Of a stretch of 64,000 nucleotides of DNA, positions 1-11,656 are shown piece after piece. The DNA is taken from the NCBI GenBank assembly GCA_030686995.1, contig CM060685.1, positions 25,094,065 through 25,158,064 on the forward strand, read 5' to 3'. The DNA comes from Artemisia argyi (Eukaryota > Streptophyta > Magnoliopsida > Asterales > Asteraceae). Within the stretch, counting starts at the first letter, position 1. Every line of letters begins with the position of its first letter. The position numbers and the translations under genes are program-made. The notes under the pieces were generated by a model. That model ran no database searches and had not been told where the DNA came from. It saw nothing but the letters and a program-made list of their open reading frames with translations.

Positions 1-116
1 ATATGGGCTTATAAGTTTATTTGGTTTTTGGCTTGTGTTTTGGTATTTCATAATTCTCACTTTTTTGGCTTTTGAAACTCTGAGGCATATATAAGTTAAT
101 TATGTCATAACAAACT

Positions 117-412
117 TGGGATTTGGTCGAAGAATATCAATGTATTTTTTTAAATGTACCGATCTAGTATGTGAACTTTTTTTAAGTTATAGAAATATAA
201 CGAACTTTTATAAGTGTTTTAATTTGGTACGTGATGGTGACATGTCATACCTGAAAGTCCGACACGTGACACCATTTATAACGTGACACGTTATCATCAC
301 GTACCAAATTGAAACACTTATGAAAGTTCGTTACACTTTTGCAACTTAAAAAAGTTCACGTACCAGATCAGTACATTTGAAAAAGTACATTGCTATTCTT
401 CAATCAAATCCC
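117..412. mobile_element. Mutator-type MITE (inverted repeat element)
   Basis: The two ends are long imperfect inverted repeats (about 117-235 against 295-412), both opening with a GGGATTTG-like terminus. They are flanked by TAACAAACT at 108-116 and TAACAAAAT at 413-421, a 9-bp duplication with one mismatch, which is the Mutator length. There is no coding capacity. The exact end is uncertain by one base. Confidence 0.6.
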
Positions 413-534
413 TAACAAAATATATAAAATAAGATGAAAATTTTGAGCTGATGAAATAAAGCTCATAAGCCCATAAATCTATAGTACATTATAATGCATT
501 TGTGACTATTATATAATTAGAAAGACTTAAAATT

Positions 535-538
<4 letters not shown>

Positions 539-579
<41 letters not shown>
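539..579. repeat. poly-T tract (41 nt)
   Basis: Uninterrupted T run. I see no adjoining retroposon body or target duplication, so it is listed as a simple repeat. The rest of 600-1050 holds nothing I recognise. Confidence 0.9.
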
Positions 580-582
<3 letters not shown>

Positions 583-1049
583 TATTATGGAAAGATTTCA
601 AAATTAATTTGTTAGGAAACAAGTTAGTTAGAAAGTTTGTTAGGAAGCGGTTGGTTGTTCAAACTAAAATTATTTGGCTTAACCATCTCTAATATCTCTA
701 CTTATAAAGCATGAAGACAACTAAATGTGTAACAAAATAATGCAAAATATAATCACACGGTACCCTCCGCCGCATTACGCGGGTACCAATTAAACAAACA
801 CCCCTAATTGCCAAATTAAACTTCATGTTGTGATGAATCAAACTTCAAGGTTGCAAGTGTGATAATACAAAGTTAAGGTAGACAATCTTTGACCTAAAAT
901 AATTTTTTAAGGTAGGCCATATTTCATCATGCATGTCATATCATGTAAGCTTAGCAAAAGTAACTATCATGAGTTGTAAAGTTGGTTATCAACGTGTTTA
1001 AAACGTTGTAGAATTAGATGTGTCAAGTTCAAATCTTGGCTACTAACTG

Positions 1050-1054
<5 letters not shown>

Positions 1055-1138
<84 letters not shown>
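1055..1138. repeat. (AT)n microsatellite, about 42 units
   Basis: Pure AT dinucleotide array. It produces an artefactual open frame of alternating Ile-Tyr, which is not a gene. Confidence 0.95.
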
Positions 1139-1144
<6 letters not shown>

Positions 1145-1485
1145 AAACGTTAATTAGGTCTCCCGAGTCTCTTTTCAGGATAGTTTTATCTGTTTCGAAT
1201 TTGTGTGAGAATAGGATATATTTGCCTCGTGTTACAATGGGTGAAAAAACATTTATTTTTCTAGCTACCGAATGAAGTGTAAATATATTTTCATAACAAA
1301 GGGTATTAATGATAATAAGAAAAATTACATAAATGAGTAAAAGTTTAAAGTTTAATTAGTTTTAAGGTTAATTTCTTATATATCTAAATTTCTTTAAAAG
1401 GTTAAAATCGGCGGACAAATCCAATTTCGTACATCTTTTGGTGTTGAGTGAACCTTCCTCAAGGATCAACATCAAATATAAAACC

Positions 1486-3174
1486 GACAAAATTACACGG
1501 ATGGTCCTTGTGGTTTACTCGGATTGCAAGTTTAGGCCCTAAGTCATTTTAAATACACCAGAGATACCTATTTTTTGAAACTTGTCACACATTTAGTCCC
1601 TAATTTGGATGGCCGTTAGTCTATCGGTTAAGTTATTTGCACCGTTAGTCATTCGTTAATATTTTTTGCACCGTTAATCTTCATTTTCTAAAAAAGTCAT
1701 CAATTTTTGCACCGTTAGTCCATCCGTTAATATTTTGCACCGTTATCAATCTTTTTACGTTTTCTTACATTTTTGAACGTTCTTGTCCATTTTTTTAATG
1801 CTTTCGTCCATTTTTTTACGTTTTTGTCAATCTTTTTACGTTTTCGTCCATTTTCTTAAGTTCTCGTCCGTTTTTTTAACGTTTTCCTCCATATTTTACG
1901 TTATTGTCAATCTGTTTACGCTTTCGTCCATTTTTAATGTTCTCGTCCGTTTTTTAACATTTACGTCCATTTTTTACGTTTTCGTCCGCTTTTTCACGGT
2001 TTAGTCTGTTTTCTTATATTTTTATCCATTTTTTTAGGTTTTCGTCATCTTTTTTACGTTTTTGTCAGTTTTCTTATATTTTTATCTGTTTTCGCCTTTT
2101 TTTACGTTATCGCCTATTTTTTGTAATTAGGTAAGTATACTACAAGAAAATTTGACATTTGATAAAAATGTTTCTGTGTCGATTTTAAATCACGATTTTG
2201 ACCCCTTTCTGGTCTGAATTATCAAAAGTGTAAAACACGAAAGTTGTCCGGAATGATGTTTTACATCAAGAATCACGAGATTTGATACATAACTAACGAA
2301 TAATAACGAACAAAAATGGCTTAAGTTTTGGTAGTAAATAGCCCTTCTTTTGCATTTGATACATAACTAACGAATAATAACGAACAAAAATGGCTTAAGT
2401 TTTGGTAGTAAATAGCCCTTCTTTTGCATTTTTCAGGTTAAATTCTCGTGATTCTTGATGTAAAACATCATTCCGGACAACTTTCGTGTTTTACACTTTT
2501 GATGATTCGGACCAGAAAGGGGTCAAAATCGTGATTTATAATCGATACAGAAACATTTTTATCAAATGTCAAGTTTTCTTTTAGTATACTTACCTAATCA
2601 TAAAAAAGTGAGCGAAAACATAAAAAAATGGACGAAAACGTTTAAAAACATAAGAAAACATAAAAAAGCAGACGAAAAAGTAAAAAAATGGATGAAAACG
2701 TTAAAAAACAGGCGAGAACGTAAAAAAATGGATGAAAGCGTAAAAAGATTGACAAAAACGTAAAAAAAATGAACAAAAACGCTAAAAAAACGGACGAGAA
2801 CGTAAAAAATTGACGAAAACGTAAAATGATTGACAAAAACGTTAAAAAAATGGACAAAAACGTTAAAAAAACGGACGTGAACGTTAAAAAATGGACGAAA
2901 ACGTAAAAGATTGATAACGGTGAAAAATATTAACGGAGGGACTAGCGGTGCAAAAAATGAGGACTTTTTTAGAGAATGAAGACTAACGGTGCAAAAAATA
3001 TTAACGAAGGGCTAACGGTGCAAATAACTTAACGGATAAACTAACGGCCATCCAAATTAGGGATTAAATGTGTGACAAGTTTGAAAAAATAGGTATCTCT
3101 GGTGTACTTAAAATGACTTAAGGACTAAACTTGCAATCCGAATAAACCACAGGGACCATCCATGTAATTTTGTC
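1486..3174. mobile_element. Mutator-type foldback element
   Basis: This 1689-bp element is flanked by an exact 9-bp duplication, TATAAAACC at 1477-1485 and 3175-3183, the hallmark length of Mutator-like elements. Its ends (GACAAAATTACA...) open inverted repeats that run nearly to the middle, so the whole element is a giant hairpin. The outer arms (about 1740-2120 and 2600-2910) consist of a degenerate short repeat resembling TTTTTTACGTTTTCGTCCAT. The inner arms (about 2136-2280 and 2440-2590) are unique sequence. There is no transposase, and short open frames across the arms are repeat artefacts. It must have moved with a transposase supplied in trans. Confidence 0.88.
2281..2428. repeat. 74-bp tandem duplication at the foldback centre
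   Basis: Two copies, 2281-2354 and 2355-2428, look identical by eye. They form the loop of the foldback element between its two inner arms. Confidence 0.9.
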
Positions 3175-3356
3175 TATAAAACCTTAAGGTTAAGAGGCAA
3201 TTTTGAATTTGCAGCAATACTAAAGGGGTGTTTGTGTATTTATGAAATGCAATTTACTGTTCATCTACAGCAAAACTACATTTCATAAATCGTTAAGTTG
3301 GACAAAGGTCGAACATCAATTAATAAAAATAAAAGGAGAGGAACGAATTTGGCTTC

Positions 3357-3721
3357 TAAAGGGTATGTTTGGCGAAATGGGCTGGAGCTGGGGCTTGGGC
3401 TAGGGATAGGACTTATATTATAAGCCGAATTTAAAATTTGTATTTTTATAAACATGTTTCGCAAATGGGCTAAGGCTGAGACTTATTATTGCAAAATTAT
3501 TAAGAATGTCATAATTAAATGAGTTTTCGTATATGTTAGATATTTTTATGTGTAAAAAAATAATTTATTTTTCAAAAGCCCGGGGCTAAAGTTTTTAGCC
3601 ACTTTTATGGGTCTAAAGTTTTTAGCCGGCTTATTTTATAAGTCTTTTTATAAGCCACATGATAAACGAGATTATAAGTCCAAGCCCAATAAGCCCCATG
3701 AAAGCCAACGCCGAACTTTAA
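3357..3721. mobile_element. candidate MITE with GGGCTT-rich inverted ends
   Basis: The left end (TAAAGGGTATGTTTGGCG) and the right end (GCCAACGCCGAACTTTA) are approximate inverse complements, and GGGCTTA/TAAGCCC motifs occur inward on both sides. No clean target duplication was found, so the boundaries and superfamily (hAT-like at a guess) are weak. Confidence 0.4.
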
Positions 3722-3928
3722 TATCAAAAAAAGTTTGGGACAAGGAACCATGGGAAAACATGGGCTAATGTCTGCTTACCACAAAGACAACATCAACCAT
3801 GTGCCACTTCCAATCCTTTTTGCATGCATATAATAAATTATTAAAATTAAAGCAAACCATATAATTCCATGAATTTGGACACTTGAGGAATCTCCACATG
3901 TGGTGTTCATAAAGTTGACCATAGTCCC

Positions 3929-3962
<34 letters not shown>

Positions 3963-4641
3963 CATCATGAGAACAACAACTAACTATCTCACAAAAATGC
4001 AACTTAAGATGTTTGCGATAGTGCTTGGCTATGGTATAATGGCATTTGCCCTATATCGGCTTATTGATCTAAATAAATGGTTATGTGTTTATATGTCACT
4101 TTGTTGGTACAAATGTAAATGATACCCTATGAACCTTATGAACGGATTGCCACCACACATGCACCATCCCACAACTACATGTGTGGTCGACCATCGGCCA
4201 CTGTTACTATATCATATCATTCCATGTCGCGCATTACCTTCATTACTAAGTAAACATATATGTCAAGATAGACAGACAGTGTGAGTTTAACCAGAAACTA
4301 GTATGAAGTTACAAGAGAACTTATCATTAAATAACTTGAGAAAACTATTATCAAAACAATGATCAAGTGTTGTTAATAATGTTAGATAAATAGTTTATGT
4401 TTATAACGACTTTTAAATAGTGATAAAAAATTATTAGAGATGAAGTGGCGCGATACTATTGGTTTGATTAAAGAATTTCAATGAATGGCAAGCACGATGC
4501 ATGCGTGGAAATATGTCGGATGATTCCATTTTTATCAGTTTTATAGTTCATCAACTTGTAGATCTAATTCGATCTAATGTTATTTTTGACTTTTTAAAAG
4601 TACAAGAACATGTTATGCATGAGTCATGACACCCAACATTA
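3722..4641. other. intergenic, with a 31-nt poly-T at 3932-3962
   Basis: No gene or element recognised. This is the upstream region of the ERF gene. Confidence 0.6.
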
Positions 4642-4648
4642 TATAAAA
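4642..4648 (+). promoter_or_regulatory. TATA box of the ERF gene
   Basis: TATAAAA lies 43 bases before the start codon. A transcription start some 30 bp downstream would leave a 5' leader of about 15-20 nt. Position and sequence fit a plant core promoter; not otherwise tested. Confidence 0.55.
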
Positions 4649-4690
4649 ACCATCTAGTTCATATGAACCTTAGATCATAACTTTCTTACA

Positions 4691-5221
4691 ATGAAAACCA
4701 ACATCCACAAAGAATCCTTGCCTTCTTGTGATTTAGAAAAATCCAAGACTCTTGGAACGACGTCGGGTGGTGTAGCAAAGAAGCAGTTTAGAGGGGTAAG
4801 GCAAAGGCATTGGGGAAAATGGGTAGCCGAAATCCGTTTGCCAAGAAACCGGATGAGGGTTTGGCTTGGGACGTTTAAAACTGGCGAAGAAGCTGCTTTT
4901 GCTTATGACACAGCTGCATATATGTTACGAGGTGATATGGCTCAGTTAAATTTTCCAAATCTGAAGAACCAACTAAAGGCGAGTGCTATAAATGGTAACA
5001 CTGCTGCACTGCTTCAAGCAAAGTTGCAAGGGATGTCGAAGAAGGGTAATGATCTAGCACCACTGGAGCCCGAGGTGAGTTTACCTGAAAAAGATGTGAC
5101 TTTTGAAAGTGGGCCTGTGATGTTATCGGATGATGTTGTTGTTGAAGACGTTCAGCTTAGTAAGATGCCGTCTTTAGATATGGAGATGATTTGGGATTCT
5201 TTACTTGTTTCAGATCGATAA
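4691..5221 (+). CDS. AP2/ERF transcription factor, DREB A-6-like
   Basis: An intronless gene for a 176-residue DNA-binding protein. The AP2/ERF domain spans about residues 32-89, with the YRG-like element ([12 protein letters not shown]), the WLG core (MRVWLGTF) and the RAYD-like helix ([13 protein letters not shown]). Valine is at domain position 14, as in DREB proteins. The WVAEIRLP stretch and the LNFPNL end are typical of the A-6 (RAP2.4/ERF061-like) subgroup, which binds DRE/GCC-type promoter elements in the nucleus during stress and wounding responses. The C-terminus is acidic and ends [13 protein letters not shown], a plausible activation tail. It is shorter than most A-6 members because the N-terminal region is only about 30 residues. 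The start is the first ATG after the TATA box. The subgroup call is from family knowledge; the exact orthologue is unknown. Confidence 0.9.
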   Translation: MKTNIHKESLPSCDLEKSKTLGTTSGGVAKKQFRGVRQRHWGKWVAEIRLPRNRMRVWLGTFKTGEEAAFAYDTAAYMLRGDMAQLNFPNLKNQLKASAINGNTAALLQAKLQGMSKKGNDLAPLEPEVSLPEKDVTFESGPVMLSDDVVVEDVQLSKMPSLDMEMIWDSLLVSDR

Positions 5222-5507
5222 TTATGCTTTGTTATTGTGAAATACAATGAATGTAGCCGGATCACTATGATCCTGAGCTTATGTTAGAAGTCGGATGACA
5301 CATTGATTAATTGGCGTTTCTTGTATCGGTTTATTCTTCAAGATTTGATTCATTGGGGTAACACCTACATATTGAAACAGCTTATCTCATATTAAGTTTT
5401 ATTGTTTGAATAGACAAATTCTGCTTTTGGTTTAGTATATCTGAACACATAACACTAACACAAAATTATTCAAAAGAAGTTATGTTATAATGTTTCTACT
5501 TTTACAT
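5222..5507 (+). other. ERF 3' UTR and short intergenic spacer
   Basis: AT-rich non-coding sequence between the ERF stop codon and the first copy of the ~125-bp tandem repeat. No further feature recognised. Confidence 0.5.
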
Positions 5508-5627
5508 GATCTTCAATCGGTTACTACAAGTACTAGAAAAACATCGATGAGAAATCTAATATACTTCAACTATTTTCGGGAAAACAACATTTCATAACCA
5601 ACATAACTAGGCTAAGGATATGCTAAT
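5508..5627. repeat. tandem repeat unit, copy 1 (interrupted)
   Basis: First of three copies starting GATCTTCAATCGG. Its last bases (ATAC) now lie at 18711-18714, beyond the Copia element. It lacks about 5 bases (ATTAA) present in the other two copies. The Copia insertion occurred at the junction between copies 1 and 2. Confidence 0.88.
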
Positions 5628-6132
5628 TGTTAAAGAGTATACAAGCTGACTTATTAAGTTGGAGGACTAGTCATGCTATTATTCAAAGTTGATTAAAGCT
5701 AAAAGCAAGTGTTGACTCTTATTGAAGTTGTGAAGAAGTCTAGGGACTAAAAGAGTAAAAGCTGGAGCTATATATTCATCTCATCTGATTAGGGTTAGAT
5801 AGTGGTCATTATTCATTCTCTTATTTTCACACAGTAAACACACAGTTGATTGTAGTCTTTTAGATATCTCTTTGATATCTTCTGTCAGTCTTGTTCTAGT
5901 ATACCATAAGATCAGTTTATTGATCTTGTGATTCTGAGTGATTGAGTGAATCTGTATGTGAGGTTCTTGTGTGGTGTCTTCCTAGAAGAGATCACATATT
6001 GTCTTTTGTATTGTACTGGTAAGCACTCGTTTGAGGACTTATCTTCTTGAATAGTTAATAAGAATATATACACCAAGGGGTGGTTGGTTGGGTGTAGCTG
6101 ATTGTGATATTGTGTTCTTTACCATTTTTACA
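5628..6132 (+). repeat. 5' LTR of the Copia element (505 bp)
   Basis: Begins TGTTAAAGAG and ends TTTTTACA. It differs from the 3' LTR only at one base near 5780 (T/C) and two near 6110-6120. Confidence 0.95.
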
Positions 6133-6133
6133 T

Positions 6134-6145
6134 GGTATCAAAGCT
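6134..6145 (+). other. primer-binding site (initiator Met tRNA type)
   Basis: GGTATCAAAGC, preceded by T, starts directly after the 5' LTR. It is one base off the usual plant Copia form TGGTATCAGAGC. Confidence 0.75.
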
Positions 6146-6739
6146 ATAGGTTCTGATTTGATGGTGATTCGAAATTCTAGGGTTTCTAGGGTTTCAATTA
6201 TTTTTGGGGGTTTCTTGAATTGGTGGTATTATTGGTTAATTGAGGTCGTTTTCTTTACGGTCGTGGTTGATTTAGTCGATTTAGACTAGATCTTGTGGTA
6301 TTGGTGATATTCTTGATTAGGGTTTGTGAAACCCTAATTGGTTTTTTGGGGATCGTGATCCGTGGTGACTGTTGGTGGTTTTTGGGCCTGTATTTGATTG
6401 CAAAAACATTAGACTAAGTGAATCTAGTGTTTTTGTAGTCTTTCTTCCGCTGTGGTTTATAGCTCTGTAAGTTGTTTCATCTCCTTTAAGATAACAAGAG
6501 TCTAGTTAATTGGGTGCAAACGGATTGGTTAACACCTTGACCCTCCATCTTGAATGGTGTGGAAACCTGCTCTGGCCAATCCCAGTCCAATTGGCTGATT
6601 CTTTGTTGAATCTTGGGTGTGTGTTATCTTTTTTGTTTAGTTAGTTGGTTTTGTTATCTGTTTATCTGTTCTTGTTTGCTTATTTGTCTGTTTCTATTGT
6701 TTGTCTTTTTTCTGTTTGCTTCTTGTTTGCTATTTCATC

Positions 6740-7955
6740 ATGTCTGCTAGTGATCCTGGTAGTAGTACTGTTCCGATTAGTAATCTTGATGCTGGTAATC
6801 CATTGCATATTCAGACTAATGATAATAGTGGTACTGCTTTAATTCCTTTTAAACTTCTTGGAACAGAAAATTATAGAATATGGTATGGTGCTATGAAATT
6901 AGCTTTACAAGCTAGGAATAAATACAGCTTTGTTGATGGTTCTTGTGTTAAGGAATCCTTTGTTGCTAGTGAAGTTTTGTCTGCTCAATGGGATAGATGT
7001 AATGCCATTGTTTTAACCTGGATCATGAATTCTGTTTCTCAAGATGTTTATATGGGATTAGTTTACTCTGAAAATGTTGTTTCTGTGTGGAATGAACTAA
7101 AGGAAACTTATGATAAAGTGGATGGGTCTGTGATATATAATTTGCTTCAGAAAATTAATAATGTGAAACAAGGTGGTACTTCTGTTGCAGATTATTATCA
7201 TAGACTTAATTCTTTATGGAGAGAATTTGATGCTTTAACTAAAATTCCTAAATGTTCTTGTGAAGTCAAATGTTCTTGTAATGCTAGTAAGGAGTTAAGT
7301 TTGCATCATCAATTGATGAAGTTGATGCAGTTTCTTATGGGCCTTGATGATTGCTATCAGCCTGTAAGGACTGCTTTGTTGACTAGGGATCAACTCCCTG
7401 AGGTCAAAGATGCTTATGCTACTGTTTCTAGAGAGGAATCTCATAGAGGGATTCCTGAGACTTCTAGTGGTTCTGAGTCTAAAACTAATGCTACTTCTTT
7501 TGCTGCTAAATCTTTTAACAACAATAGGAGAGTGTTTAATAATAATAATAACACTAGAAGTTCTAGTTCTAATTCTGGTAATAACAATATTAATAGAGGT
7601 CCTAATCCTAATCTGAATTGCAAAAATTGTGGTAAAATTGGACATACTATTGATAGATGTTATGAGCTTATAGGTTTTCCACCTGGTTTTGTTAAAAATA
7701 ATAACTCTGGAAGGCAAAATAATGGAACTAGGCAAAACTATAATGCTAATGTTGATTTTAAAGATGACAAGTCATCTTCTGTTAGTCTTTCTTCTGGTTT
7801 TACTTCTGAACAGATAAAGAAACTCCTGTCTTTGATCAATGATAACTCTGCTGGAAGCATTCATGCTAATATGTCTGGTAGAGCTTCTTTCTATAATCAT
7901 AATGTTTGGTTTAATATGAATATTTCTAGATACTTTTGTGTCAACTCTGGTTTGA
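6740..7955 (+). pseudogene. gag: Copia gag (capsid/nucleocapsid)
   Basis: The open frame from ATG 6740 (MSASDPGSSTVP) encodes a Copia gag. The capsid-like region around LLGTENYRIWYGAMKLAL and WNELKETYDKVDGSV is followed by an Asn-rich linker and one intact CCHC zinc knuckle, CKNCGKIGHTIDRC. A homopolymer-rich upstream extension of the frame (from 6701) is not needed. The gag frame continues past 7955 only as nonsense, because the protease is in the next frame: a frameshift lies at about 7950-7965. Confidence 0.85.
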
Positions 7956-8644
7956 TTGTCAATTCTATTACTTGGGTTGGATTATTGATTCCGGTGCTAA
8001 TCAGCATCTTACTGTGTCTACTGATGGTATGTTTAATGTTGCTGATATATCTAGCCTTAATATTACCGTTGGACATCCTAATGGAACTTTGGCTACTATA
8101 AGTCATGTTGGCAATCTAAAACTTACCAGTAATGTTGTGTTATATGATGTTTTAGTTGTGCCTGGTTATTGTGTTAGTCTTTTGTCTGTTAACAAGTTAA
8201 TAAGAGATAGTAAGATGTTTGTGGGTTTTGATGAGAATAAATGTTATATTCAGAACTTGAAAAAGGAGAATGTCTTGGGGACTGGTAGCTAGTGTGATGG
8301 TCTTTATCTGTTTGACATGCATTCTGTGAATACTGTGAGTAAAAGTAATTTTGTTATGTCTTATAATGTTTCTAATATTGTTTGGCACAATAGACTTGGT
8401 CATCCTGCTGATCAAGTTTTGTCTGTGCTTCAAAATGATCTTGGTTTTACCAAAAATACTTCTGTACATGTTTGTGAGATCTGTCATAGGGCTAAACAAA
8501 CAAGGGAACCTTTTCCTTTGTCTGATCATAAGTCTAAGACTTTAGGTGAACTTGTTCATCTTGACTTATGGGGTCTATACAGAGTAACAAGTAGAGAGGG
8601 TTATAAGTATTTCCTAACTGTTGTAGATGATTTTTCTAGAGCAG
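7956..8644 (+). pseudogene. pol: Copia protease and N-terminal part of integrase
   Basis: Protease active site DSGA at 7987-7998 (WIIDSGANQH). The frame is cut by an in-frame TAG at 8290-8292, then resumes. The integrase zinc-binding region follows (WHNRLGHP at 8383, CEICHRAKQ), and the first catalytic Asp is in HLDLWG (8563-8565). The frame stops at 8644, inside VDDFSRA, where the nested Ty3-like element begins. The integrase resumes at 15548, after that element and its 5-bp duplication. Confidence 0.9.
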
Positions 8645-10043
8645 TGATGAGGCGAAAAATGAACCACTTTTAGGGGGTCATTTAAGCCCGGATATGAATT
8701 TATTTGATCAAATATTGCCCTAAATAGTTTCTTTTGTGATTTTAGGTACTTTGGGAGAGAAATCTGGAAAACGAAGCAATTCGGATGTTTTTGGAGCATA
8801 AAAGTGAAGAAAACGCCAAAGTCTTAATTTTCCTTGCTGGGAACAGTAGGTGACGACGTCAAGAAGGAATTTCTGACGGCTTCAAGAGTAATTTCCATGA
8901 CGACCCAGTACAGATTTGATGGCGTCACAAGGAAGGGCGTCAAGAGTAAAATTCATGACGGCCTGGAAATGCATGACACATGACGGCGTCAAAAGTAGAT
9001 CAAGGCAGTCCGAGAATTATTTTGGCGGCGAGGTGACGGCGTCACAAGCTTTGTCTTGACGCCGTCAGACCCTATTTCCTATATATAGTTTTCTAATTTT
9101 CACATTAAAAGGGAGAAGTTTCGGAGAAACCCTAAGTACGAACTTGATGCGAATTTTACAGGTTTTTCAAGGGTTCTAAGCCCTTGATTTTCATGTGTAA
9201 TTGAGATAAGTATTCTTTTAATTCAATCAATATGTCTATGTGTTGGTTGTCTATATCTTGTTCTTGTCTTAATTCCATCATGCTAGGCTAGATCTATCTT
9301 GTGTTTGCTTGGATCTAATGAAACCTAGATGTTAATTATGTGTTGATTACTTGTTTATAATTGTTTTGGATGAATGAATTCGATGTTAGGCTTAAGAAAA
9401 CTGGCAGACTTCCAATTGGTAACATGCTTGAACGTCTTAGGAAACATGAACTGATGTGCACTAGGTTTTATTGGTTGTATTTAATGCATGAGCCACTGTT
9501 TATAATCCCTATGGTTGTGCTGGGCATGGTATAGGAGGAGATAAGAGCTCATACGATTGGGGAGTTAAGTGCGCCACCCCATGAATGGTATTAAGGAATA
9601 CAATCCGTCATCCATGCAACTATAACAAGTAATTAACGTGTAAAAGATGTCTAGGGAGTAGTGAAATCTAAGTAAACACATTTTCTCCACTTATTGCTCA
9701 CAACCTTAGTATAATTTAATTTATTTTCATTTTTAGTATTTTATTTTGATTGCATCTTTAGTATTGGGTTAGTTGACTAGCAATTAATTCCGCCTTAATC
9801 CTTCAAACCCGAGATTTTTATTTGCTTTCTAAAGAATATAAAAATACAAAAAGAATCATCCATCACCTTTAGAACTAGTATTTAGGTTTTCTAATCCTAG
9901 CGACACTATTCTTAGCTGAACGATCAATCCCCCGGTACTTGTCACTATACTATACTACAACGATCAGGTACACTGCCTGGTGGGGGTTGTAAGCTTCTCA
10001 AGATCCCTTGAGAGGTAAAGCCTGGTGCGATTCCCACGTATCA
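8645..10043 (+). repeat. 5' LTR of the nested Ty3-like element
   Basis: Begins TGATGAGGCG and ends ACGTATCA. At about 8850-9065 it holds a cluster of TGACGGCGTCA-like motifs, several degraded in this copy (GACGACG, GGCTTC, GATGGCG) compared with the 3' LTR. TATATATAG near 9080 may be the promoter TATA. Confidence 0.95.
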
Positions 10044-10046
10044 AGT

Positions 10047-10068
10047 TTTTGGCGCCGCAGCCCGGGGA
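10047..10068 (+). other. primer-binding site (Asp-tRNA-like)
   Basis: TTTTGGCGCCGCAGCCCGGG follows the LTR end by a few bases. It resembles the Asp-tRNA primer site of Athila/Tat lineage elements with a few mismatches. Confidence 0.6.
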
Positions 10069-10201
10069 ATAGTTATTGTCTAGGTTAGAATTTCTTTTTA
10101 TTAGGTCTACTTGCTAGATTCCTTTCTAGTAAGATTTTATTTTTATTTTTTAGGATTTCTTTAGTCTATCTTTTTCTTTGTGTGTTTGTTCGTAATTTTC
10201 A

Positions 10202-11656
10202 TTGACTCTTCCGTTCACCATTATAGAGTACGCGAATCCACCATACCACCAACCACAAAGGCCATTCTACCCTATTGACATCTCGAATTTCAAACAATAT
10301 CGAGATGAACCCATATATGATGCATGGACTCGTTTTAGAAATTTACTCCAAAAATTCCCTCATCATAGTTTCGCTTTAGCATTCCTAACCCGAACCTTTT
10401 ACTATCGTGTTGGCGAATATGACCAAATGCGCATTGAGGATTTTGCCAATGGGGACTTTAGGGAATTAAGTGCTGAAGAAACATAGGATACCATAGAAGA
10501 TTGTGCCCAATATTATTATATGGTAGACAACCCAACAAACGTTAGTACAAGTCAATTGAATATAAATTTCCAGGATCATGAAACAAGCTTGTTTGGGGAT
10601 GAATATATTAGTGTTGAGATACCTAAGTGGTTGTCATGTAATGCCATAGTACAAAACGAACACATAGGTGACCTTGATGTGATGGAGGATTTAGCCAAAC
10701 ATGATCACATTGATCAAAAAGACCTTGGTTTTATGATCGATGATGATGAATCTCAAGAAACAGATGAAGAATCTTTTGGGAAATTTGTATATAGCAGTCA
10801 GAATATTGAGGATGATCCTTATGATTCGGACATAGAAGTTGAGATGCCTAGGGAAGCACGTGAGATACTTGGGAAAATGTTAGGGTTAGATTATAATAAA
10901 ACACATGTTGAGGATATAGGTGATTTTAACACAAGGAGTGATGAAGTAAATAACATGAGCCCACAAAGTACCCCACAAGTCCTACCATCATTTGAGGCAC
11001 ACATACCACCCGTGACTTACCCGGAAGAAGTAGAAGAGACTATAGGAACCCCAATAGAGGTAGAACCCTTGGATCAAACACAACTAGAGGATATAGGTTT
11101 GAATACTTATAATGATAACCTTACTCTTAGTTCTAGGGAAGTTCCTAGTTTTGATGAACCGGAGCCTCAACCAAAACCGTTACCTAATCTTCCATTCTTG
11201 GATGTGAATTTAGGAATTGAGATAAGTTCCGATCCACCCATCAAACCATATAGTCCGGGTAGTCTTAGGATAAAGGTAGTGGACTCTAAGCCTTGTAGAG
11301 AGGAAACCAATATAGGAGTGGAAAATGACCTTACATGCTTACATCACCCATTTATGATTGATCATAAGAAACATTATGGGTTTAAACCGGGTTTATTAGG
11401 TCAAGATGGTTTCCCAACTAGGAGTCTCTTGAAGTTGATTGAAAATGATCCCTTTCTAGGAGAAAATCTTAATCCACCCATTAACCCGATTGAATTAGGT
11501 AAGGTTATGATGATAGGAGCACACCCCTTTGAGCATATAATTCATCCACCACTATTTTCTCACGTGGCATACTTTCACCGTAAGGGTGTGTATCGCTACT
11601 TTCACCCGCACTTAATCCTAAGTGTAGGGAAGACTTCCCTTTTATCCGTTAAATAA
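10202..11656 (+). pseudogene. gag-like protein of the nested Ty3-like element
   Basis: One reading frame with a single amber stop (TAG at 10484-10486). The first part (94 codons) has a plant Ty3 gag signature, FKQYRDEPIYDAWTRFRNLL followed by KFPHH. The second part (to 11656) is acidic and rich in Pro, Glu and Asp, with no domain I recognise. Upstream and downstream segments are in the same phase, so one point mutation or programmed readthrough would explain the break; a mutation is likelier. The first codon is uncertain because 10202 follows a TTG-rich stretch with no clear ATG. Confidence 0.65.

Noticed and set aside
1018..1275. 85-codon open frame over the AT repeat
   Set aside because: Consists of alternating Ile-Tyr from a microsatellite; no conserved protein features.
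2136..2589. A separate CACTA-like element inside the Mutator foldback (CTACAAGAAAA near 2147)
   Set aside because: The inverted symmetry continues unbroken into the outer arms on both sides and no 3-bp duplication is visible.
1783..2857. Several short hydrophobic or Lys-rich frames on both strands
   Set aside because: They follow the degenerate repeat of the Mutator-type foldback arms.
8317..8673. Integrase frame ending MRRKMNHF as a separate gene
   Set aside because: The last residues come from the nested element's LTR; the true integrase continues at 15548.
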